A program made the position numbers and the translations under genes. From Treponema sp. UBA1793 (GTDB taxonomy: Bacteria > Spirochaetota > Spirochaetia > Treponematales > Treponemataceae): 44,049 nucleotides of DNA. Under the pieces are notes generated by a model. It was given only the letters and a program-made list of their open reading frames with translations. It ran no database searches and was not told where the DNA came from. The stretch lies in NCBI GenBank assembly GCA_002314445.1, contig DCFX01000094.1, positions 1 through 44,049 on the forward strand, in the 5' to 3' direction. Below, in pieces: positions 33,089 through 39,965 of this stretch (within the stretch, counting starts at the first letter, position 1; each line of letters opens with the position of its first letter).

Positions 33089-34768
33089 ATGCAGATTTTT
33101 TCATTTTCTCCGTTTGGTTATGAAGGTTCTCTTGTGACTGTTGAGGTTGATCTGCGCCGCGGTATTCCTGCTGTCGATATAGTTGGTCTTGCCGACGGGG
33201 CTGTCAAGGAATCAAGGGAGCGGATGCGTGCCGCTGTCCAGAATTCTGGGTTCGACTTTCCATCAGAACGTGTTCTTATCAGTTTGTCTCCTGCTGATAT
33301 GAAAAAAGAAGGAGCCGGCTTTGATCTAGCCATCGCTCTTGCTGTTCTTCAGGCAAAAAATGGCGGTCATTATTACAGCGGTGCGGAACCCGCAGAGAAT
33401 TCTGCCATTGCAGCTCATGACGAACCTGGCTGTTCGTCCGTTTATGCACGTTCCTCTGAAACCGGTGCCTGCATCCCTTCAGGAGCGGTTCTTGTCATGG
33501 GTGAACTTGAACTGTCCGGCAGAATTCGAAGTGTGCGTGCAGTACATGCAGCGGCCTCTACCGCCGCAGCAGGGGGCATCATGTGGTGCATCGTTCCGCG
33601 TGCAAACGCAGATGAAGCCCGCGAAGTTGCCGGCATGAAAGTTTATGGCGCGGACTCTCTCGAATGTGCTTTTGCAGCTCTTGGCCATCAGGAACTGTTT
33701 ACCGAACGCAGCGAATCGGCAGAACATGCATTTGTACCTGCCGGCTGCACTGAAACCGGCGGAATACTTTTTCCTCCGTCTGTAGACGGGGATGAATTTG
33801 CAGATATTATCGGTCAGCCTTTTCTTGTGCGAGGGCTGCAGATTGCAGCTGCCGGCGGGCATAACCTGCTTGCCGTGGGAGCACCCGGCTGCGGAAAAAC
33901 AATGGCTCTCCAGAAATTTCCTGCCTTGCTTCCTCTTCTTACGGTGGAGGAAGCTCAACCCGTGACTCGTATCTATTCGCTTGCGGGGCTTATGCCGTCT
34001 CAGCAGCCGCTTATACGTATAGCACCGTTCCGCCAGCCTCACCAGACAGCTACAATTGAAGGCATGTGCGGAGGAGGCATACACTGTCTGCCCGGCGAAA
34101 TATCACTTGCTCATAACGGTGTGTTATTACTTGACGAAGCTGCCGAATTCCGTTCTTCCGTTTTGCAGATGCTCAGGGTTCCGATAGAAAGCGGCAGGAT
34201 TACTCTTGCAAGAGCGGGGCGTTCCACTGTCTATCCGGCATCGTTTCAGCTTCTTATGGCATCAAATCCATGCCCGTGCGGTAATTTTGGATCAAAGACG
34301 AAGCCCTGCCTGTGCAGTGCCCGTTCCGTGGAAATGTACTGGAAAAAGATTTCCGCACCGCTCCTTGACCGTATTGACATCCGTATTCCTGTAGAAAATG
34401 AAGTTGAGGCACCGCATGGATCCGGTGAACTGAATAACGGCAGGAGGATGTCTACAGCCATATTACGGGCAGGAATAGCGCGTGCAGTCGGAACTCAGCG
34501 CAGACGGCAGGGATGCCGCAACGCAAGGCTGCCGCCACAGGAAATTGCAACGTATTGCCGCACTATGAACAATGCCCGTAAAGTACTTGATAATGCGGTT
34601 CTGCGTTATGGTTTTTCACCTCGTGCCGTTTCCAGCTGCCTTAAGACAGCTCGCACAATTGCAGATATAGCCGGAGAGGATATGATAAGTGAGGAGCATA
34701 TGAGGGAGGCCGTGAGTTACCGCAAGTCTTGCAGCAACTTTCTGCCGGAAAACACGGCAGGAGAATAA
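33089..34768 (+). CDS. comM: YifB/ComM family Mg-chelatase-like AAA ATPase
   Basis: 559 residues: an N-terminal Lon-protease-like fold (IFSFSPFGYEGSLVTVEVDL, PAVDIVGLADGAVKESRER), a AAA domain with Walker A GAPGCGKTMAL at about residue 264 and Walker B LLLDEAAEF, the Cys-rich NPCPCGNFGSKTKPC and a C-terminal Mg-chelatase domain. ComM is a helicase that promotes branch migration during natural transformation in some bacteria. The N-terminal domain carries an insertion of about 45 residues (between LAVLQAKNG and VLVMGELELSG) compared with the usual length near 500-510. The start follows GCAGGAG. Natural competence of this organism is not implied. Confidence 0.9.
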   Translation: MQIFSFSPFGYEGSLVTVEVDLRRGIPAVDIVGLADGAVKESRERMRAAVQNSGFDFPSERVLISLSPADMKKEGAGFDLAIALAVLQAKNGGHYYSGAEPAENSAIAAHDEPGCSSVYARSSETGACIPSGAVLVMGELELSGRIRSVRAVHAAASTAAAGGIMWCIVPRANADEAREVAGMKVYGADSLECAFAALGHQELFTERSESAEHAFVPAGCTETGGILFPPSVDGDEFADIIGQPFLVRGLQIAAAGGHNLLAVGAPGCGKTMALQKFPALLPLLTVEEAQPVTRIYSLAGLMPSQQPLIRIAPFRQPHQTATIEGMCGGGIHCLPGEISLAHNGVLLLDEAAEFRSSVLQMLRVPIESGRITLARAGRSTVYPASFQLLMASNPCPCGNFGSKTKPCLCSARSVEMYWKKISAPLLDRIDIRIPVENEVEAPHGSGELNNGRRMSTAILRAGIARAVGTQRRRQGCRNARLPPQEIATYCRTMNNARKVLDNAVLRYGFSPRAVSSCLKTARTIADIAGEDMISEEHMREAVSYRKSCSNFLPENTAGE

Positions 34769-34794
34769 GCTGTATGCGTTTTTTCCTTCGGTCA

Positions 34795-34860
34795 CCGTCA
34801 TCCTGACGGTTCTCTCCGGGACGCCTTCGTTCGCTGCCGGGGCCATCCATGGCCCCTTTT
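34795..34860 (+). terminator. Two hairpins ending the comM transcript
   Basis: CCGTCA-TCC-TGACGG (34795-34809) and GGGGCCAT-CC-ATGGCCCC (34839-34856) followed by TTTT. The second is a standard intrinsic terminator. The apical ATCC loop recurs in hairpin B of the 91-bp array. Confidence 0.7.
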
Positions 34861-34930
34861 CGCCTGTCGGCGCGCTCACTCCGGAGTTCAAGTCTCCAGG
34901 AGCTGGCCTGCAGTTATTTTAAATAAAAAA

Positions 34931-34957
34931 AAGACGTCACCAGCTGGTTAACGTCTT
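34931..34957 (-). terminator. Intrinsic terminator of tRNA-Leu(CAA)
   Basis: AAGACGT (34931-34937) pairs with ACGTCTT (34951-34957), with an inner ACCAGCTGGT stem. On the minus strand it is followed by a run of nine Ts, 5 nt after the tRNA. Confidence 0.85.
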
Positions 34958-34962
34958 CTTGT

Positions 34963-35045
34963 TACCGGCAATGAGACTTGAACTCATACAGTCTTGCGAC
35001 CAAGGGATTTTGAGTCCCTCGTGTCTACCATTCCACCATGCCGGC
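34963..35045 (-). tRNA. tRNA-Leu (anticodon CAA)
   Basis: 83 nt with the long variable arm of class II tRNAs. Acceptor GCCGGCA pairs with TGCCGGT (one G-T pair at the end), the anticodon stem AGGGA/TCCCT encloses CTCAAAA with anticodon CAA (reads TTG), and the T loop is GTTCAAGTC. Discriminator A; CCA not encoded. Confidence 0.93.
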
Positions 35046-35056
35046 ATGATTTTCTT

Positions 35057-35085
35057 ACTATACCGAAAGAACGGGAGGTTTTCAA
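35057..35085 (-). promoter_or_regulatory. Promoter of tRNA-Leu(CAA)
   Basis: Minus strand: -35 TTGAAA (35085-35080), 17-bp spacer, -10 TATAGT (35062-35057), 11 nt before the tRNA. Its -35 is only 3 bp from the -35 of the divergent recQ promoter. Confidence 0.7.
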
Positions 35086-35088
35086 GTG

Positions 35089-35118
35089 TTGGACTGCAAT
35101 CTTTATTACTGGTATAAT
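35089..35118 (+). promoter_or_regulatory. Leaderless promoter of recQ
   Basis: -35 TTGGAC (35089-35094), 18-bp spacer, extended -10 TGG-TATAAT with the hexamer at 35113-35118. The recQ ATG starts 7 nt further on, at the expected transcription start. No Shine-Dalgarno. Confidence 0.65.
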
Positions 35119-35124
35119 CCTGGC

Positions 35125-37014
35125 ATGAAAGTTTGCACCAATCCTGCTGCCTGTGTCGGAGCTGAACCTGAAACTGTACTGAAATCAGTATTCGGATATG
35201 AAACATTCCGTCCGCTTCAGAAAGAAATAATCACTCATGTACTGGAAGGAAAAGATACGCTCGCTGTAATGCCGACGGGCGGCGGGAAATCGTTGTGTTA
35301 TCAGATACCGGCGCTTATTTTTGACGGGATTACGGTTGTCGTTTCACCGCTTATTGCTCTTATGCAGGATCAGGTTTCTTCTCTTGTTGCCGACGGTGTA
35401 AATGCCGTGTTTCTCAACAGTACCCTTGAATGGAGCGAATACTGTCATGCTGCGGACGGTATCCGCGCAGGTGAAATCAGGATTGTATATGTTTCGCCCG
35501 AGGGGCTTGCAACTCAGCGTATGCAGGATTTGCTTCACAGCGCCGGCCTCAAAATCAGTTGTATTACGATTGATGAAGCCCATTGTATAAGCGAGTGGGG
35601 GCACGATTTTCGTCCCGATTATCTTGAAATTGCTTCTTTCCGCGAACAGTTTCCCGGTGCCGTATGCCTGGCACTGACAGCAACTGCGACGAAACAGGTC
35701 CGGGACGACATTGTAAGGAACCTCCGCATGAAGTCGCCGGAAATACTCATTGCGAGCTTTAACCGCGGAAATATTTATCTTGATGTGCAGCAGAAACATG
35801 ATGCTTTCAGACAGGTTGTCGGCTGTATTGACAGGCATAAGGATGAAAGCGGCATCATCTACTGTTTTTCCCGTAAAGAAGTCGATACACTTACGCATGC
35901 ACTTAGTGATATGGGGTATTCCGTTCTCAATTACCATGCAGGGCTGTCTGATGCGGAACGTTCAGAGCATCAGGAAAAGTTCATCCGTGACAGGGTTTCT
36001 ATCATGGTTGCGACTGTCGCGTTCGGCATGGGAATCGACAAGCCGAATGTCCGATTTGTAATTCACTATGATATGCCTAAATCGCTTGAACAGTATTATC
36101 AGGAAATAGGGAGGGCCGGACGCGACGGGCTCCCGTCTCATGCGCTGCTTTTATACAGTCCCGGCGACATTCATAAGATACGTTATTTTTTTGATGAGAG
36201 TGCCGACAGCAGTAAATCGGAACTTCTTCTTCAGGGAATGATTTCGTATGCTGCAAGCAGAACGTGCCGCCGCAGGATGCTGTTGAAATATTTCGGCGAG
36301 GATCTTGCCGATGACAGTGAACCTGCTGCCTGCTGCGATATATGCGCTGCAGGGCCGCTGCCCTTGGTAGATGTGACAATTCCGGTACAGAAACTGCTTT
36401 CCTGTATTATCCGTACAAAGGAACGGTTCGGAACTGCCTATGTTGTTGACGTTCTTCTCGGTTCCCGGAACAAACGTATTGTCGATAACGGTCACAACAT
36501 GCTTTCTACGTGGGGGATTGGCAGGGAGTTGTCTAAAAATGACTGGTTTGAACTTACAGAACAGCTTATAGAAGCAGGCTGTCTTTACAAAACAGGCGAG
36601 TACAACATTCTTACTGTTTCATCAGAAGGCCGCAGTCTGCTTGTTTCCCGGGGAAAGGTTGAGCTTCCGATACAACTTGAAGGAGGAGCATCCGACGGCA
36701 CAAAGATTGCTGCGGCCCGTACGCCTGCCTTCGTACTGCACAAAAAGGAAAAAGAGCCTGTTCCCGCGAAAACGGTCGATAAAAACGATGATGAAGCCGT
36801 CCGTATAGCTTCTGCGCTCAAAGAATGGCGGCGCAAAACTGCGGACGAAGAAAATGTGCCGCCATATGTGATTTTCGGGGACAGAACAATTGTCGATATT
36901 GCTGCAAAAAAACCGAAAACAGACAATGCGCTTCTTACCGTTTACGGCATCGGTACGGTAAAAGCTGAAAAATTCGGTTCCGCTGTTTTGCGCATTGTGA
37001 AAAGCGAGGAATGA
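35125..37014 (+). CDS. recQ: ATP-dependent DNA helicase RecQ
   Basis: 3'-5' helicase for recombination and replication-fork repair. 629 residues from the ATG at 35125 (MKVCTNPAACV); the in-frame upstream start at 35086 lies before the promoter. Motifs: the Q-motif region FGYETFRPLQKEII, Walker A MPTGGGKSLCYQ, DEAHCISEWGHDFRPDY, LTATATKQV, SIMVATVAFGMGIDKPNVRF and YYQEIGRAGRDG. A Cys-rich zinc site (TCRRRMLLKYFGE ... CCDICA), RQC winged helix and a C-terminal HRDC domain (PYVIFGDRTIVDIA, LLTVYGIGTVKAEKFG) complete the standard layout. Confidence 0.95.
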   Translation: MKVCTNPAACVGAEPETVLKSVFGYETFRPLQKEIITHVLEGKDTLAVMPTGGGKSLCYQIPALIFDGITVVVSPLIALMQDQVSSLVADGVNAVFLNSTLEWSEYCHAADGIRAGEIRIVYVSPEGLATQRMQDLLHSAGLKISCITIDEAHCISEWGHDFRPDYLEIASFREQFPGAVCLALTATATKQVRDDIVRNLRMKSPEILIASFNRGNIYLDVQQKHDAFRQVVGCIDRHKDESGIIYCFSRKEVDTLTHALSDMGYSVLNYHAGLSDAERSEHQEKFIRDRVSIMVATVAFGMGIDKPNVRFVIHYDMPKSLEQYYQEIGRAGRDGLPSHALLLYSPGDIHKIRYFFDESADSSKSELLLQGMISYAASRTCRRRMLLKYFGEDLADDSEPAACCDICAAGPLPLVDVTIPVQKLLSCIIRTKERFGTAYVVDVLLGSRNKRIVDNGHNMLSTWGIGRELSKNDWFELTEQLIEAGCLYKTGEYNILTVSSEGRSLLVSRGKVELPIQLEGGASDGTKIAAARTPAFVLHKKEKEPVPAKTVDKNDDEAVRIASALKEWRRKTADEENVPPYVIFGDRTIVDIAAKKPKTDNALLTVYGIGTVKAEKFGSAVLRIVKSEE

Positions 37015-37023
37015 AGACCGCTC

Positions 37024-37413
37024 TCATTGGGCAATTACATCCACTTCGCTGCTGCTGTCTGTTTCAATGCGGATAAATACTTTGTTCGGAAGACATGCAA
37101 TCCATTCATCCTGTCTGCTGATGGGGGTGCATTGCACGCAGGTTTTGTTCCTGCACGGCGATTCAAGGAAGCGGGCTCTTCCCGCTGTGATTTCAATGCG
37201 TGATATGCCGAGTATGCCTTTTGCTTCGATAATTCTGTCTTTTGCCATATCATACGCGTATATCCCGTCGGGAGTCTGCACCAGAAGCTGAGTATGTCCT
37301 TTTCCGCCTGATTTGTATGCAATTCTGAAAGCGGCGACTGTAGCTGCCAGTGCTGCAACAAGAATCAGGATATCTAGTACTTTTATCCGGTATTTTCCGA
37401 GACCGTTTTTCAT
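37024..37413 (-). CDS. NusG domain II-containing membrane-anchored protein
   Basis: 129 residues: an N-terminal membrane segment (VLDILILVAALAATVAAF) and an extracytoplasmic NusG_II domain (about 40-125) with GIYAYDMAKDRII and the family motif ESPCRNKTCVQCTP, including the conserved Cys residues, then WIACLPNKVFIRIE. Despite the name the family is unrelated to transcription elongation here; function unknown. The start at 37413 is preferred over the ATG at 37434 because a TATAAT box lies between them, ending 10 nt before it. It converges on recQ with 9 bp between stops. Confidence 0.8.
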   Translation of the reverse strand: MKNGLGKYRIKVLDILILVAALAATVAAFRIAYKSGGKGHTQLLVQTPDGIYAYDMAKDRIIEAKGILGISRIEITAGRARFLESPCRNKTCVQCTPISRQDEWIACLPNKVFIRIETDSSSEVDVIAQ

Positions 37414-37423
37414 AGATTTTATT

Positions 37424-37429
37424 ATTATA
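37424..37429 (-). promoter_or_regulatory. -10 box of the NusG_II gene
   Basis: TATAAT on the minus strand, 10 nt before the ATG, with no Shine-Dalgarno. The -35 is weak (CTGTTT at 17 bp). Confidence 0.4.
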
Positions 37430-37530
37430 CTCATTTATATGAAAAAAAAACAGCGTTCCGGGATGAAATCATGAAAAAAAATAATTTTGTGTTATAATAA
37501 TTATTTAATATATAAAAAAACTAAATTTTC

Positions 37531-37559
37531 TTGACAATAATCTGTTGATAGAGTATGTT
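37531..37559 (+). promoter_or_regulatory. Upstream promoter P1 of the sugar transporter control region
   Basis: -35 TTGACA at 37531-37536, exactly 17 bp, -10 TATGTT at 37554-37559. Transcription would start near 37566, at the first base of the structured leader. Confidence 0.65.
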
Positions 37560-37565
37560 ATACAT

Positions 37566-37661
37566 AGCTTGTAAATAAGCTGATAAACTCTCTCCGATGT
37601 CCGGCTCTGCCGGACGGTAGAGGCTCTGGATAGTGTTACTATTCGGAGCCTCTATTTTTTT
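37566..37661 (+). ncRNA. Terminator-ended leader RNA or small RNA, possible attenuator
   Basis: About 96 nt. Stem 1: AGCTT/AAGCT (37566-37570, 37577-37581). Stem 2: GTCCGGC-TCT-GCCGGAC (about 37599-37615), flanked by CTCT and TAGAG that can extend it. Terminator: TAGAGGCTC (37618-37626) with GAGCCTCTA (37646-37654), an inner GATAGT/ACTATT stem, then T7. The TAGAG of the terminator's left arm is also the partner of the upstream CTCT, so the two folds compete over a few base pairs. No known riboswitch class is recognised. There is no gene between 37414 and 37771. Confidence 0.55.
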
Positions 37662-37676
37662 CCTTTCATTTTTATC

Positions 37677-37704
37677 TTGACAACTATCCAAAGGGATATA
37701 TACT
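37677..37704 (+). promoter_or_regulatory. Downstream promoter P2 of the sugar transporter operon
   Basis: -35 TTGACA at 37677-37682, 16-bp spacer, -10 TATACT at 37699-37704. The start would be near 37711, directly at the edge of the 32-bp dyad. Confidence 0.7.
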
Positions 37705-37714
37705 TAAAAAGCGC

Positions 37715-37746
37715 GGTAACGTAAACGCAAATGCGTTTACGTTACC
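37715..37746. promoter_or_regulatory. 32-bp perfect dyad, probable LacI-type operator
   Basis: GGTAACGTAAACGCA (37715-37729), AA, then its exact complement (37732-37746). The core TAAACG/CGTTTA resembles LacI/GalR-family half-sites. Its position just after the P2 start suits a repressor roadblock. No LacI-family gene lies in the window. AGGAGG and the substrate-binding protein start follow. Confidence 0.65.
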
Positions 37747-37771
37747 ACAAGTACATATTAGGAGGATAAAT

Positions 37772-38893
37772 ATGAAAAAGGTTGTAAGCGTTTTGACGAC
37801 ACTGCTCCTTGCGGGATCTCTTTTGTTTGCCGGGGACAAAGGCAAAAGCGGAAAAAAACCACTTATCGGTGTATCAATCTGGAGTTCGACAGATACTCTG
37901 GGGAGTCAGTGTAAAAGGATCATTGACGCAGCTGCAAAAGCTCTTGATGTCAATGTAATGTATGTCGATCAGGGACATATCTCTGAGCAGGTTACAGGTT
38001 CTGCCGAAACTCTTGCTGCGGCAGGATGTGATGGCATTATTATCTGCAATTCTGCATCTGCGGAAATGGCGTCAGTCATTAAGACTTGTACAAAAAACAA
38101 GGTGTATTGCGCACAGTTTTTTCGCATTATTGACCAGAAGGCAAATCCCATAGAATATAAATTTGCATGCCAGTCACCGTATTATGTCGGCGCTGTTCAT
38201 GAAAACGAAATCGACAATGGTAAGAACCTTGTATCAATTCTTTGCAATAAAGGATGCCGCAAAATTGCTCTTGAAGGCTGGGAAGCCGGCGATGCAACAT
38301 TTCTGCTCCGCTGGGCCGGATATAAAGCCGGTATAGAAGACTGGAATAAAAACCATCCGTCCGACAAAGCTGTATTATTTGATCCTCAGTACGGTGGAAC
38401 AACATCAGACACAGGCCGTGCAACAGCAGAAGCTATAATCAATTCACATGCGGATGCGGATGCACTTATTGTAGCCGGCGGCGGCGGAGACACTCTTGTC
38501 GGAGCGCTTGCTGCTATTGAAGCAAAGGGGCTTAAAGGTAAGATAAAAGTCGTATCGACTGATTTCCTTGCTGACCTTGACAAACAGCTTGCAACAGGTG
38601 GTATGGCAGCTGAATCCGGCGGTCATTATTGCGATCCTTTATTTGCATTCATGCTTGTTTACAATGCAATAAAGGGAAATTACAAAACTTCAACTAATTC
38701 TTTCTATGAAATTACATTCCCGTATTTGTATGTTGCTTCATCTGCCGACTATGCGGCATATGCAAAATATTTTGTAGCCGATCTTCCGTATAACGCGGAT
38801 GAGCTTCGGGCTATGGCTCAGTTGAGCGAGCCTGAACTTGCAAAGAAAGCGGCGTCATTGTCCATTCAGGATGTACAAAACCGCCGCAAATAG
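37772..38893 (+). CDS. Sugar ABC transporter periplasmic binding protein (CUT2/RbsB type)
   Basis: 373 residues with a signal peptide (VVSVLTTLLLAGSLLFA, cleavage near AGD). The mature part is a type I periplasmic fold: GVSIWSSTDTLGSQCKRIID, the repeating alpha/beta GCDGIIICNSASAEM, and the C-lobe ADALIVAGGGGDTLVGALAA and KVVSTDF. Ligand is expected to be a monosaccharide or related small molecule; the sequence does not identify which. First gene of the transporter operon, with AGGAGG before the ATG. A terminator-like hairpin follows, which would give more binding protein than permease. Confidence 0.88.
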   Translation: MKKVVSVLTTLLLAGSLLFAGDKGKSGKKPLIGVSIWSSTDTLGSQCKRIIDAAAKALDVNVMYVDQGHISEQVTGSAETLAAAGCDGIIICNSASAEMASVIKTCTKNKVYCAQFFRIIDQKANPIEYKFACQSPYYVGAVHENEIDNGKNLVSILCNKGCRKIALEGWEAGDATFLLRWAGYKAGIEDWNKNHPSDKAVLFDPQYGGTTSDTGRATAEAIINSHADADALIVAGGGGDTLVGALAAIEAKGLKGKIKVVSTDFLADLDKQLATGGMAAESGGHYCDPLFAFMLVYNAIKGNYKTSTNSFYEITFPYLYVASSADYAAYAKYFVADLPYNADELRAMAQLSEPELAKKAASLSIQDVQNRRK

Positions 38894-38927
38894 TTGTGTA
38901 ATACGGGGCCGTACAGTCCCGTAATTT

Positions 38928-38967
38928 AAAAAGGCCGGCAAATGGCATAGCCCTGCCGGTCTTTTTT
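38928..38967 (+). terminator. Intercistronic terminator within the transporter operon
   Basis: AAAAAGGCCGGC (38928-38939) pairs with GCCGGTCTTTTT (38955-38966) with one G-T pair, followed by T. A second hairpin, ACGGG/CCCGT (38903-38922), precedes it. Partial read-through into the permease is expected. Confidence 0.75.
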
Positions 38968-38975
38968 GTACAAAC

Positions 38976-39953
38976 ATGGGAAAAAAAATGAGCAAGTTAT
39001 TAAGAAAATTTAAAACAGGCAGATATTTTGGAATAACTGTTCTTGTTGTTATGGCTGTGTTTTTCTGGGGTATTTTTAAAATCTCCTCACCGGATAATTT
39101 TGGATCTCCAAAACTGATGACAGATTATCTTCAAACAAGTATCCAGTATGCAGTAGGCGGATGCGGTCTTTATTTTATCGTCGTAATGGGGCTTTTTGAT
39201 TTCAGTATAGGAGCCAACATTGTTCTTTCATCGATTGTCGGGGTACTGCTTTCGCGGCAGTTCGGTTATTTCGGCTTGATATTCGGCTGCCTTTTCTGCG
39301 GAACTCTGATCGGCTGTTTTAACGGAGCGCTTTATTCAAAGCTGCGGATTCCGTCTATGATTGTTACTGTCGGTCTTATGCTAGTTCTTGAAAGTGTTGC
39401 AAATTATGTTGTTACTCTCGATACGTCCGGCTTTCCCGGAAAACTTACCGACAGCAACATCCTTGCATTTAATCATGCACCGTGGAATTACATTGTAGCA
39501 GTCTCGACATTTCTGTTGATGTTTTTCATTCTCAGATTCACAAAAATCGGAACGTATTGTAATGCAATCGGCAGTAATGAACTGGTTGCAAAAAATATGG
39601 GTATTAATATAGAAAAATATAAATTTATTGCATTCGTTCTGCTTCATTTTTTTGTAGGTATTATGGCCCTGCTGACAGTCAGTTATGGAAGAGGCATGCT
39701 TGCTGTTACCGGTATGGAATCTATGGACAGGAACTTCAAACCTCTTATGGGAACGTTCTTCGGTATAGCTTTTAAGAAATACGGATGTCCTGTGACTGCG
39801 ATTGTTATTGGAGAATTTATTATCACCATGATATTCAACGGCTTGGTCGCGCTGAATGTACCGACGACAATCAATGATTTTGTAACAGGAGCTGTGCTTC
39901 TTATTATCGTTACCCTTACGAACAGGGGCCTGAAAGGCAGTGTAGTAAAATAA
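38976..39953 (+). CDS. Sugar ABC transporter permease (CUT2/RbsC type), first of two
   Basis: 325 residues, hydrophobic, about eight to ten membrane segments, BPD_transp_2 family. The conserved coupling region near GLFDFSIGANIVLSSIVGVL and the loop GCFNGALYSKLRIPSMIVTV are typical, as is TFFGIAFKKYGCPV near the C-terminus. An alternative start at ATG 38988 (MSKLLRK) is possible; neither has a clear Shine-Dalgarno. Probably forms a heterodimer with the second permease encoded after the ATPase gene. Confidence 0.85.
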   Translation: MGKKMSKLLRKFKTGRYFGITVLVVMAVFFWGIFKISSPDNFGSPKLMTDYLQTSIQYAVGGCGLYFIVVMGLFDFSIGANIVLSSIVGVLLSRQFGYFGLIFGCLFCGTLIGCFNGALYSKLRIPSMIVTVGLMLVLESVANYVVTLDTSGFPGKLTDSNILAFNHAPWNYIVAVSTFLLMFFILRFTKIGTYCNAIGSNELVAKNMGINIEKYKFIAFVLLHFFVGIMALLTVSYGRGMLAVTGMESMDRNFKPLMGTFFGIAFKKYGCPVTAIVIGEFIITMIFNGLVALNVPTTINDFVTGAVLLIIVTLTNRGLKGSVVK

Positions 39954-39965
39954 CGGGGCAGAAAC

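Noticed and set aside
37566..37661. Known riboswitch class upstream of the sugar transporter
   Set aside because: I do not recognise the conserved core of any known class, so it is left as an unassigned structured leader.
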